Assembly (NCBI GenBank): GCA_026982655.1
Contig: JALSGO010000169.1
Location: 1-36,120 of the forward strand
Origin: Candidatus Bipolaricaulota bacterium
GTDB taxonomy: Bacteria; Bipolaricaulota; Bipolaricaulia; RBG-16-55-9
Direction: 5' to 3'
DNA length: 36,120 nt
A program made the translations under genes and the position numbers. Positions 21,162 through 28,397 of this stretch are shown here, in pieces. Numbering within the stretch: position 1 is the first letter of the stretch; the number at the start of each line of letters is the position of its first letter. Under the pieces are notes generated by a model that saw nothing but the letters and a program-made list of their open reading frames with translations, ran no database searches and was not told where the DNA came from.

Positions 21162-22187
21162 TCACGAAAACTCGACCCAAGATCCCCGGAGACGAGGGCC
21201 TTGATCCGTGAGGCGTTCGACGACCTCTAGGTTGATCCGGACGTGGTCCGTGATCTCCCGACAGCGGAACGAGCCTCCGTACAGGGCGAGAAAGGGGAGG
21301 ATCTGATCGGCCATGTGGACGTCGAGCGTCGCGCCGGAGTCGATCTCGGCCAAGAGCTGCTCCGCGGCCCGCCGTCCGACGATCTCCGCGCGCACCCCGC
21401 GTTCCCCCAGCTCGTCCGCCCCCAGGATCGTGCGCTCGAAGCGGGCCCAGAGCACCACCGCCGACCCCAACGAGGCTGCCTCCACGTACCGGGTCTCGAT
21501 GTGGATGCCCGCCTCGGGGAGGCCTTCCCGGAGGGCGTCGTAGGCGGCTTCGGCTTGGCGCTCGGCCACCCGGGCCTCCCTCAGCCCCACAGCGGCCACG
21601 GAGAGCCCCTGCACCCCCTCCAGCCGACCGCGCGCCTCAAAGACCAAAGGCCCCTGAAGCTGCGGGCGAAAGAAGCGGGTCCGCACCCGCGCGCCCCCCT
21701 TGGGGTAGAAGCCCTCGCGCTCCACGAAGAGTTGGGCGGGGTACCCGAAGCGGGCCAGCAGCGCGAAGTTGACGTTCTGCAGATAGGGCAGCGGCGGGGC
21801 CCACTTCCCGAACGTCCCGCCCCCCTCGACGAACACGTCTACGTCGTGCTCCGACGCGAGGCACGCGATCTGGAGGGGCTGGAGCACCAGCCCGACGGCC
21901 CCCGCGGTCGGGACCTCGGCCTTGAGCTTGCGCCTTCGGATCCTGCCGGGGAGGAACGTCACGTCCCGGGAGCCGAGGTGGGCGCCCTCCACACGGGCGT
22001 CGCAGAGCTCGGCTGTGGCCAAAAGCCCCGCCAGGTGCTGGGCTTTCAGGCCGGGGTCCTTGCGGGCCCCCCGAATGTTTACGATGCGGACGGGCTTTTG
22101 CAGCGCGACCGAGAGCCCGACGGCCACGCGTAAGACGGAACCCCCGCCCTCGGCGCCGTCGACGGTGAGGACCTCGTCACGGTTCAT
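21162..22187 (-). CDS. rtcA: RNA 3'-terminal-phosphate cyclase
   Basis: A 341-residue cyclase that converts RNA 3'-phosphates to 2',3'-cyclic phosphates through a covalent AMP-histidine. It begins with the family's VDGAEGGGSVLRVAVGLSVA, contains RGARKDPGLKAQHL and EGGGTFGKWAP, and carries the nucleophile His291 in DVHMADQILPFLALYG. It is complete. The start lies 3 bp after the antitoxin stop, so it is probably cotranscribed with the toxin-antitoxin pair. No RtcB ligase or RtcR regulator is in the window. Confidence 0.94.
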   Translation of the reverse strand: MNRDEVLTVDGAEGGGSVLRVAVGLSVALQKPVRIVNIRGARKDPGLKAQHLAGLLATAELCDARVEGAHLGSRDVTFLPGRIRRRKLKAEVPTAGAVGLVLQPLQIACLASEHDVDVFVEGGGTFGKWAPPLPYLQNVNFALLARFGYPAQLFVEREGFYPKGGARVRTRFFRPQLQGPLVFEARGRLEGVQGLSVAAVGLREARVAERQAEAAYDALREGLPEAGIHIETRYVEAASLGSAVVLWARFERTILGADELGERGVRAEIVGRRAAEQLLAEIDSGATLDVHMADQILPFLALYGGSFRCREITDHVRINLEVVERLTDQGPRLRGSWVEFS

Positions 22188-22190
22188 TCC

Positions 22191-22493
22191 TCATCCGGAG
22201 ATCGACTTTTGGCGCTTGGCCAGCTCCTTGCGGAGGCGCTCCATCACCCACATCCGCACCAGCGCGGTGTGCGTGAGTCCCTTCTCTCGAGCCAAGACCT
22301 TCAGAAGGTCTACCAGCTCCTCCTCGAGACGGAGGGAGACGACCCGCTTGGGCTTGCGGACGAAAACCGGCTCCTCTACGCGCTCGAACTCCTCTCCGAA
22401 GTCGGCGAAGGAATGCTCCTCCCAGAAGCGGGCGAACTCCTCATCACTCATCCGGTCGAAGTCGACTTGCTGCCCTCGCGCTTTGGGACTCAT
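22191..22493 (-). CDS. CopG/BrnA-type antitoxin
   Basis: A 100-residue antitoxin. The C-terminal half is a ribbon-helix-helix of the BrnA/CopG kind: RVVSLRLEEELVDLLKVLAREKGLTHTALVRMWVMERL. The N-terminal part (DRMSDEEFARFWEEHSFADF) is the usual toxin-binding region of CopG-like antitoxins. It overlaps the toxin stop by ATGA. It should neutralise the BrnT-like toxin and repress the pair. Confidence 0.87.
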   Translation of the reverse strand: MSPKARGQQVDFDRMSDEEFARFWEEHSFADFGEEFERVEEPVFVRKPKRVVSLRLEEELVDLLKVLAREKGLTHTALVRMWVMERLRKELAKRQKSISG

Positions 22494-22777
22494 CCCTCGA
22501 CCTCCCTTCGGTAGCGGCGTCGCTCTGCTCGGTCCATCTCCCGCGCTGTCAGCACTCTACCGCGTCCTTGGCGCAGCTTCACCAGAACGACGAGGAGATA
22601 TCGTCCGGCAGCGGTCCTCCCTAGAACCAAGTAACGATCCCCCCTGCGGAACACAAGCGACTTTGAGCTGAAGCAAACTTCTTCGGCTTCTTCGACGGTG
22701 ACGCGATGCCGTGCGATGTGACGCACATTGCGTTCGTCCCACTCCAACTCGTGGATGCGAAGGTCCCGAGGAGCCAT
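22490..22777 (-). CDS. BrnT-family ribonuclease toxin
   Basis: A 95-residue toxin with ELEWDERNVRHIARHRVTVEEAEEVCF, RRGDRYLVLGRTAAGRYLLVVLV and a terminal basic TAREMDRAERRRYRR; these are the three blocks of BrnT (a RelE-like fold RNase). Toxin-first order and a coupled antitoxin are the normal brnTA layout. BrnT cleaves RNA to arrest growth. The start at 22777 lacks a good ribosome site. It lies only 26 bp after the SDR gene, inside a run of same-strand genes. Confidence 0.87.
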   Translation of the reverse strand: MAPRDLRIHELEWDERNVRHIARHRVTVEEAEEVCFSSKSLVFRRGDRYLVLGRTAAGRYLLVVLVKLRQGRGRVLTAREMDRAERRRYRREVEG

Positions 22778-22797
22778 AGGCCGATGAGGACCATGAT

Positions 22798-22807
22798 CTA
22801 GATCTAG
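22798..22807. promoter_or_regulatory. Palindrome CTAGATCTAG upstream of the toxin gene
   Basis: A perfect 10-bp palindrome 21 bp upstream of the toxin ATG, overlapping the SDR stop codon. Ribbon-helix-helix antitoxins autoregulate at short palindromes, so this is a candidate operator; no second copy is visible. Confidence 0.3.
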
Positions 22808-23595
22808 AGCACGAACTTGACCATCCCGCCGTCGACTTGGAGCGCGGCCCCTGTGATGAAGCCTGCGTTCTCGGAGGCCAAGAAGGCGATCGCGTCTGCC
22901 AGCTCTTGGGGCTGCCCCAGGCGGGCCAGGGGGATCTCCCGGGTCCAGGCGGCTCTCGCCTCCTCCAAGGGGATGTTTTGCATTTGGGCCTGCGCCTGGA
23001 GGAGCTGCTCCATGCGCTCCGTGGCGATGGGGCCGGGACAGACGCTGTTGACGGTGATGTTATAGGGGGCCAGCTCCACGGCCAAGCTCTTGGCAAGCCC
23101 GATCACGGCCAGCCGCAGCGAGTTCGAGAGCAGCAGGTTGGGGAGGGGCTGCTTGACGCTCACGGAGGTGATGTGCACGATCCGGCCCCACTTCCGCTCC
23201 TTCATGGGAGGGATGGCCGCGCGGCACAGTCGCACGACGCTCATCAGCGTAAGCCGAAAGGCGGCCTCCCACTGCCCGTCGGTGAAGTCGAAGAAGTTGC
23301 CGGGCGGCGGGCCGCCCGCGTTCGTGACTAAAACATCGAGGCGCCCGAAGCGCTCCCGGGTTTGGGAGACGAGCCGCTCGACGTCCTCGGGCTTCGAGAC
23401 GTCCGCCGGGACGGCGAGCACTTCAGCTCCCGTTGCAGCTTGAATCTCCTCCGCAGCCCGCCGCAGGAGTTCTTCATTGCGGGCGCAGATCGCAACGCGC
23501 ATCCCCTCGCGGGCAAGGCGCTCCGCCGTCGCCCGCCCCAGGCCGCGGCTGGCCGCCGCGACCAACGCGACCCTGCCGGAGAGTCCTAGATCCAT
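22804..23595 (-). CDS. Short-chain dehydrogenase/reductase with substituted catalytic residues
   Basis: A 263-residue Rossmann-fold SDR. It has the cofactor motif AASRGLG, DVSKPEDV, NAGG and the catalytic-strand serine in ITSVSV. In place of the YxxxK pair the sequence reads SNSLR before LAVIGLAKSLAVELAP: by alignment from the VIGL side Tyr becomes Ser and Lys becomes Arg. The C-terminus NITVNSVCPGPIATERM and ITGAALQVDGG are classical. A subgroup of annotated 3-oxoacyl reductase-like SDRs shares this SNxxR pattern, so it may not be inactive but use another mechanism. GGGAGG precedes the start. Confidence 0.88.
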   Translation of the reverse strand: MDLGLSGRVALVAAASRGLGRATAERLAREGMRVAICARNEELLRRAAEEIQAATGAEVLAVPADVSKPEDVERLVSQTRERFGRLDVLVTNAGGPPPGNFFDFTDGQWEAAFRLTLMSVVRLCRAAIPPMKERKWGRIVHITSVSVKQPLPNLLLSNSLRLAVIGLAKSLAVELAPYNITVNSVCPGPIATERMEQLLQAQAQMQNIPLEEARAAWTREIPLARLGQPQELADAIAFLASENAGFITGAALQVDGGMVKFVL

Positions 23596-23615
23596 CGCCT
23601 GCCTCCCGATGCGTA

Positions 23616-23634
23616 CCGTTCGGAATCGGAACGG
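23616..23634. promoter_or_regulatory. Inverted repeat upstream of the SDR gene
   Basis: CCGTTC-GGAATCG-GAACGG, 6-bp arms with 7-bp spacer, in the 57-bp gap between the PINA-like gene and the SDR. An AT-rich TAAATAAATAAG tract at the PINA-like stop codon adjoins it. Possible operator. Confidence 0.3.
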
Positions 23635-23652
23635 GATAGAGGGCTTATTTAT

Positions 23653-25623
23653 TTATCCCGCGCGCCGGGCGCGGATCGGGCGGCCCCGCTGGTAGGCCTC
23701 GTAGATGCGCTCGGCGGGTTCGGTGCCCCTTCGCAGCTTGATGCTCCCCGAGCGCGAGACCGACCCCAAGAAGACGGGCTCCCCGTCCACGGTGATCTCG
23801 ATCGTCTTCCCCCGCAGCTTCGGGTCTAAGTCTAAGATCACGTGTCGATCGGTGACCGCCACGTCGAGGTCCCGGCCCGCGGTGATGTCCAGCTCGTCGA
23901 AGGAGCGGACCTCCAGCCCGATTCCGACCCGCTTCTCCAGCTCGCGGATGTTGCTCCCGCCCTTGCCCAGTACCGCCGGGATGCGGTCTTCCTCGACGTA
24001 CAGAACGGCCCGGTTGTCGGACTTGATCTGCACGGCCACGTGGCCCCGTAAGATGCGGCCCAGCTCGTACTCCAGCGCCCGCTCCGCCAGCCTCCAGACG
24101 GGCTTTTCGGCCACGACCTCGCCGATGGGCATCACCACGACCTGCTCGCCGAAGCTGTAGATCTCAAACGCCAGCTGCTTCGACTCGTAGTCCCGCACCT
24201 CGATCACGGGCCGCGCCAAGTCGGTGTCGCCCATCCCCGTGGGCACCTTGACGGTGAACTCCACCTCGTAGATCTGGCGCACGTCCCCCTCGTCGATGAA
24301 CACCACGGTGTCCACCACTTGAGGGATCATCCCCAGCTCCACGCGCCCGATCAGGCGCTGCAGGGCGTCGATCCCGCGGGTGGCGTGGACCACGCCGACC
24401 ATGCCCACGCCCGCCAGCCGCATGTCGGCGAACACCTGGAAGTCCTCGGTGCGCCGCATCTCGTCGAAGATGGTGTAGTCGGGGCGCACCAGCAAGAGCA
24501 CATCGGCGGTGTTCTCCATGCTCCCCTCGAGCGCGGTGTACTGGGTGATCTCGTCGCTCACCACCAGATCCCGGGGCTTTTCCATCGTCTTGATGACCCA
24601 GCCCGCCTCTTCCAGATAGTCGGCGATGGCCTGCACGAAGGTGGACTTGCCCGCGCCGGGGGCTCCCGAGACCAACACGCCCCGGTAGCGCTGGCTGAGG
24701 CGCTCCTTCAGCAAATCGGCGTAGGCGTAGTCGTCGAGCCGGGTGCGGGCGACGGGCCGCACGACGGTGATCTCCAACGCGTCGGAGAAGGGCGGGCGGG
24801 CGATGGCGATCCGCATGTTGCCCAGCTGCACGACCGTGGAGCCCCCGGAGTCCATCTCGATGAAGCCCTCGGGGTGCTGCTCGGCAGCCTCGACGATCTC
24901 CCGGGCCATGACGTCGATTTCCCGCTCTTGGAGGGGCTTCTCGTCGAGGGCGACGATCTCCATGCCCCCCGGGGTGCCCCGCTTCGCCTTGGGGCGGGTG
25001 TGCGCCCGCAGGTGCACGGACATCGTCTCGTCGTCGAAGTACCGCATAATGCGCAGGGCCGAGAGGTCGTAGGCCGCGGGGCTCTCGAAGAACAAGACGG
25101 GCGTGCCGCGGGCCTCGCAGGAGAGGTACTGCACCCGGTCGCTGGTGATGAGGGTCGCCCCCTCCTCCTCGGAGATTCGGCGGATCAGGGCGTTGAGCTC
25201 CCCCATCTCGTGGAGGCGCAAAATGTCCCCGCGGGGCCGCTCGCCCACGAACTCCAGGGCGATCGTCCCCTCCCAACTGAGAGCTTGAAGGTTCTTGAGT
25301 TCGTTGAGCCCGGCAAACCCCGTCTCCTGGCCCCGCTCGGCCTGGGCCTCCAGCTCGGCGAGCACGACCTCGGGAATGAGGAACGTAGCGCCCTGAAAGC
25401 GCCCCTGGCGCACCTCCTCCGTGATGCGCCCGTCCACGATGACGCTCGTGTCCAGCACGAAGCGGTCCCCCAGGCGGCGGGCTTCCCCTTCTCCGTGTCC
25501 TTGCCCCTGAGCCCGTTCCTCGGCCTGGGCCTTCGGCTTTTGCTCTTGCGATTTTGCCTTCCTCGTCTTAGAGGCAGACTTCGTCGTCTTCGATTGCGCG
25601 TTCGCTTTCGCTCTTGGACTCAT
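23653..25623 (-). CDS. PIN-domain/VirB11-like ATPase/KH protein (archaeal PINA type)
   Basis: A 656-residue protein of three parts. An unstructured basic N-terminus (1-50) precedes a PIN domain (about 54-180, FVLDTSVIVDG with Asp58, later LITSD). A PilT/VirB11-like AAA ATPase follows (Walker A GAPGAGKST at 320-328, Walker-B-like TIFDEMRR near 384-391, VGVVHATRGIDAL). A KH domain closes it (about 528-575, AVLGKGGSNIRELEKRVGI). This is the layout of PINA, which in Sulfolobus islandicus is a Holliday-junction ATPase with nuclease activity. PIN-ATPase-KH proteins are typically archaeal but are found in some bacteria. The ATG overlaps the GAF gene stop (ATGA). Confidence 0.88.
   Translation of the reverse strand: MSPRAKANAQSKTTKSASKTRKAKSQEQKPKAQAEERAQGQGHGEGEARRLGDRFVLDTSVIVDGRITEEVRQGRFQGATFLIPEVVLAELEAQAERGQETGFAGLNELKNLQALSWEGTIALEFVGERPRGDILRLHEMGELNALIRRISEEEGATLITSDRVQYLSCEARGTPVLFFESPAAYDLSALRIMRYFDDETMSVHLRAHTRPKAKRGTPGGMEIVALDEKPLQEREIDVMAREIVEAAEQHPEGFIEMDSGGSTVVQLGNMRIAIARPPFSDALEITVVRPVARTRLDDYAYADLLKERLSQRYRGVLVSGAPGAGKSTFVQAIADYLEEAGWVIKTMEKPRDLVVSDEITQYTALEGSMENTADVLLLVRPDYTIFDEMRRTEDFQVFADMRLAGVGMVGVVHATRGIDALQRLIGRVELGMIPQVVDTVVFIDEGDVRQIYEVEFTVKVPTGMGDTDLARPVIEVRDYESKQLAFEIYSFGEQVVVMPIGEVVAEKPVWRLAERALEYELGRILRGHVAVQIKSDNRAVLYVEEDRIPAVLGKGGSNIRELEKRVGIGLEVRSFDELDITAGRDLDVAVTDRHVILDLDPKLRGKTIEITVDGEPVFLGSVSRSGSIKLRRGTEPAERIYEAYQRGRPIRARRAG
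25600..25611. repeat. Two NTTCGC hexamers at the GAF/PINA-like junction
   Basis: gttcgc and tttcgc in tandem, 12 bp inside the 5' end of the PINA-like gene, giving its Lys/Ala/Asn-rich N-terminus. This is the same consensus as the longer repeats at 2025-2054 and 11959-11994. Confidence 0.5.
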
Positions 25624-26084
25624 GGTGTTCGTTCCCTCTCCCAGATCTGAGCGAGCGTCTGGGCCACTCGTTCTAAGAACTCTCGATCTTGGGGTCCGAA
25701 GGCGGCGGGCTCGTCGCTGTCGATGTCGATCTCCCCCAGCACCCGGCCTTGGGGGGTCAGGATGGGCACCACGATCTCGGAGCGGGTGCTGGGGAAGCAG
25801 GCCAAGTAGCGGGGGTCTTGGTTGACGTCGTCCACGATGACGGTCTGCTTCTCCCGGGCGGCCAGCCCGCAGATCCCCTGCCCTAGGGGGATGCGGACGT
25901 GCTCGGTGGCCGCGGGGCCGTCCCAGGGGCCGAGCACCAGCTCGTCGCCCTCCAGGAGGTAGATGCCCACCCAGCTGTAGTGGGGCACCTTCTCCCGCAG
26001 GGCGCGCACGGCCCGCTCGCAGGCCTCGCGGAACCCGAGCGACCGCAGCTCTTCGATGAAGGGTTCAACCGTAATGAATTCCAT
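25620..26084 (-). CDS. GAF-domain protein, free-methionine-(R)-sulfoxide reductase-like
   Basis: A 154-residue single GAF domain. It matches the fRMsr (MsrC/YebR) pattern: WVGIYLLEGDELVLGPWDGP, IPLGQGICGLAA with one conserved Cys, DVNQDPRYLACFPSTRSEIVVPI with the second, and LGEIDIDSDEPAAFGPQD. Both cysteines of the family's active site are present, so reduction of free methionine-(R)-sulfoxide is plausible; a signalling GAF role is the alternative. It is the first gene of a minus-strand unit with the PINA-like ATPase. The start codon sits next to a 10-bp hairpin. Confidence 0.82.
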   Translation of the reverse strand: MEFITVEPFIEELRSLGFREACERAVRALREKVPHYSWVGIYLLEGDELVLGPWDGPAATEHVRIPLGQGICGLAAREKQTVIVDDVNQDPRYLACFPSTRSEIVVPILTPQGRVLGEIDIDSDEPAAFGPQDREFLERVAQTLAQIWERERTP

Positions 26085-26085
26085 A

Positions 26086-26120
26086 GGAGGCTCCCAGCAT
26101 CATACTCCTCGGGAGCCTCC
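26086..26120 (-). promoter_or_regulatory. Perfect 10-bp hairpin abutting the GAF gene start codon
   Basis: GGAGGCTCCC (26086-26095) and GGGAGCCTCC (26111-26120) are exact inverted repeats with a 15-nt loop. In the minus-strand transcript the 3' arm ends one base before the AUG and would hold the purine-rich ribosome site in the stem. It may control translation of the GAF/PINA-like unit. Confidence 0.5.
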
Positions 26121-26152
26121 CTCTGCAAGCGATCGGGAGGGGGCCGGGACCC

Positions 26153-26181
26153 TTGACAAGTCGGGCGGGTCGCGCTACCAT
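26153..26181 (+). promoter_or_regulatory. Promoter of tRNA-Leu/plsX/fabH
   Basis: TTGACA (26153-26158), 17-bp spacer, TACCAT (26176-26181), 14 bp before the tRNA. Perfect -35 and spacing. Confidence 0.7.
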
Positions 26182-26195
26182 CCTCTCGCTGAGAG

Positions 26196-26278
26196 GCCGA
26201 GGTGGCGGAATCGGCAGACGCGCACGTTTGAGGGGCGTGTGGGGTAATCCCGTGGGGGTTCGAATCCCCCCCTCGGCA
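26196..26278 (+). tRNA. tRNA-Leu (GAG anticodon)
   Basis: A full class II tRNA: acceptor arm GCCGAGG (26196-26202) pairs with CCTCGGC (26271-26277), discriminator A at 26278. The anticodon loop TTGAGGG is held by CACGT/GCGTG, giving anticodon GAG. A long variable arm follows (GGGGTAATCCC) and a T arm GGGGGTTCGAATCCCCC. CCA is not encoded. It reads CUC and CUU codons. plsX begins 30 bp after the gene. Confidence 0.95.
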
Positions 26279-26307
26279 CCCGTCTTCCCCGGGAGGAACT
26301 CACCCGC

Positions 26308-27372
26308 ATGGAGCGGCCCAAAGTCGTTTTGGACACCCAGGGGGGCGACCGCGGTCCGGCGGAAGTGATCGGCGGCGGTCTGCTCGCCCTGGAAGAATTC
26401 GATATCGATCTCGTCCTCGCGGGCGATCGTGCCCTCATCGAGCGCGAGATCCAGCCCACCCTCAAGGAGCGGGTCCGCCATCCCCGCAAGGTCCGCCGCC
26501 TCCATCCCGAGGTCCTCCACGCCCCCGAGGTCGTCACCATGGAGGACGCCCCCGCCGAGGCCGTCCGCCGCAAGCGAGAGAGCTCCCTCGTGCGGGGCAT
26601 CGAGGCCCTCAAGCGCGGCGAGGCCGACGCGTTCGTGAGCCCCGCCAACACCGGCGCGGTGATGGCCGCCGCCCTCTTGAGATTGGGCCGGATCCGCGGC
26701 ATCGACCGCCCCGGGATCGCCGCCATCCTTCCCACCGTGCAGGGGCGTAACGTGTTGGTGATCGACGTGGGGGCAAACGTCGACTGCAGCCCCGAGAACC
26801 TCAAACAGTTCGCGGTGATGGGCTCCGTGTACGCCCACGAGATCTTAGGGGTGGAGGAGCCCCGGGTGGGGCTCCTCAACATCGGGAGCGAGCGGCGCAA
26901 GGGGAACGAGTTGGCGCTCAAGACCTTTTTCGTGCTGGAGGACCTCCCCCACTTCGCGGGCAACGTGGAGGCCCATCAGATCCTCCAGGGCGAGGTCGAC
27001 GTGGTGGTCTGCGACGGGTTTGTGGGGAACGTCTTGTTGAAGTCCTACGAGGGCGGGGCTTCAGCCACCGTGGAGCTGCTGAAGAAGGCGATCGAGAAGG
27101 ACTGGCTCGCCCGTCTGGGGGCCTTCATCCTGATTCCCGCCTTAAAGAACTTCAAGCGGAGCTTGAGCGCCGCCCGCTACGGCGGCGCGCCCCTGTTGGG
27201 CGTGCGGGGCGTGGTGATCATCGCCCACGGGAACTCCGACGCGGAGGCGATCAAGAACGCGGTGCGCGTGGCCGTCGAGTCCGTCCGCCACGATCTCGTA
27301 GGCAAGATCGAGCGGGGGATCGCCCGCTACCTGCCCATCGCACCCTCCAAGGCAAAGGAAGTGACCGCCTGA
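26308..27372 (+). CDS. plsX: Phosphate acyltransferase
   Basis: A 354-residue acyl-ACP:phosphate acyltransferase, which forms acyl-phosphate for phospholipid synthesis. It opens with VVLDTQGGDRGP, has SPANTGAVMAAALL (the family usually has SAGNTGA), DVGANVDCSPENL, NIGSERRKGNEL, VVCDGFVGNVLLKSYEG and GGAPLLGVRGVVIIAHG. A GGGAGGA ribosome site lies 10 nt before ATG 26308. The gene follows tRNA-Leu by 30 bp with no terminator between them. One base separates its stop from the fabH start, so plsX and fabH form one unit, the classic bacterial arrangement. Confidence 0.95.
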   Translation: MERPKVVLDTQGGDRGPAEVIGGGLLALEEFDIDLVLAGDRALIEREIQPTLKERVRHPRKVRRLHPEVLHAPEVVTMEDAPAEAVRRKRESSLVRGIEALKRGEADAFVSPANTGAVMAAALLRLGRIRGIDRPGIAAILPTVQGRNVLVIDVGANVDCSPENLKQFAVMGSVYAHEILGVEEPRVGLLNIGSERRKGNELALKTFFVLEDLPHFAGNVEAHQILQGEVDVVVCDGFVGNVLLKSYEGGASATVELLKKAIEKDWLARLGAFILIPALKNFKRSLSAARYGGAPLLGVRGVVIIAHGNSDAEAIKNAVRVAVESVRHDLVGKIERGIARYLPIAPSKAKEVTA

Positions 27373-27373
27373 C

Positions 27374-28366
27374 GTGAACCCCGAGCAGCGTCCGGGAATC
27401 GCCGGGATCGGTGCCGCCGTGCCCGACTTGGTGATCACCAACAAAGATTTAGAGGAGATCGTCGACACCTCCGACGAGTGGATCGTCTCGCGCACGGGGA
27501 TCCGAGAGCGGCGCATCCTTCCGAAGGGGGAGGACCCCATCGGGCTGGCGATCCGCGCCGCCCGGCAGGCCCTCGACCAAGCGGGTCTGTCCCCTCAGGA
27601 TCTCGACTTCGTGATCACGGCCACCAACCTCCCGGAGATGCCCATCCCCGGCTCCTCGCCCTTCCTCTGCGAGGGGCTTAAGGTCGGGAAGGACCTCCCG
27701 TTCTTCGACCTCATCGCGGGGTGCACGGGGTTCGTCTACGGGCTCACCGTGGCCGAGGGGTTGATCCAGGCAGGCCGCCACGAGAACGTCTTGGTGGTGG
27801 GGTTGGAGGCCCTCTCGCGGTTTACGGACTGGCAGGACCGCTCCACGTGCGTCCTCTTCGGGGACGGCGCGGGCGCGGCGGTGGTGCGCCCGATGCCCGA
27901 CGGTCGAGGGATTCTGGCCTCGTGCCTTTCGGGGGACAGCTCCCAGTGGCATCTGTTGCGCATGGAGGGCGGCGGGATCAAGTACCCGGCCAGCCCCCAG
28001 ACCCTGGAGCGGCGGATGCACTTCCTCAAGATGGAGGGCGGCGGCGTCTTCAAGAGCGCCGTCCTGATGATGGAGCGGACCACCCAGAAGGCTCTCAAGG
28101 AGGCGGGCCTCACCAAGGAGGACGTGGACTGGGTCGTGCCCCATCAGGCGAACTACCGCATCCTCAAGGCGTTCGCCGACCGCTTCGGGATCCCGATGGA
28201 GAAGATCGTGGTCAACCTCGACCGCTACGGGAACACCTCGACGGCCTCCATCCCCATCGCGCTCGTGGAGGCCCAAGCCGATGGGCGCATCCGGCCCGGG
28301 GACGTGGTGGTGCTGAACGCCTTCGGGGCCGGGGTCACCTACGGGGCCGTCGTGCTGCGGTGGTAG
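27374..28366 (+). CDS. fabH: Beta-ketoacyl-ACP synthase III
   Basis: A 330-residue condensing enzyme that joins acetyl-CoA or a branched primer to malonyl-ACP to start fatty-acid synthesis. Catalytic residues are Cys117 (DLIAGCTGFVYGL), His257 (VVPHQANYRIL) and Asn287 (DRYGNTSTASIPIAL). It opens with the N-terminal GIAGIGAAVPD and DTSDEWIVSRTGIRERRI. The start is GTG, one base after the plsX stop. The family usually has AACSG at the Cys; here AGCTG. It converges with the SNase-like gene over 31 bp. Confidence 0.95.
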   Translation: MNPEQRPGIAGIGAAVPDLVITNKDLEEIVDTSDEWIVSRTGIRERRILPKGEDPIGLAIRAARQALDQAGLSPQDLDFVITATNLPEMPIPGSSPFLCEGLKVGKDLPFFDLIAGCTGFVYGLTVAEGLIQAGRHENVLVVGLEALSRFTDWQDRSTCVLFGDGAGAAVVRPMPDGRGILASCLSGDSSQWHLLRMEGGGIKYPASPQTLERRMHFLKMEGGGVFKSAVLMMERTTQKALKEAGLTKEDVDWVVPHQANYRILKAFADRFGIPMEKIVVNLDRYGNTSTASIPIALVEAQADGRIRPGDVVVLNAFGAGVTYGAVVLRW

Positions 28367-28397
28367 ACTCCCCCTCCGCTCCGCTCGCCCTTCAGCG

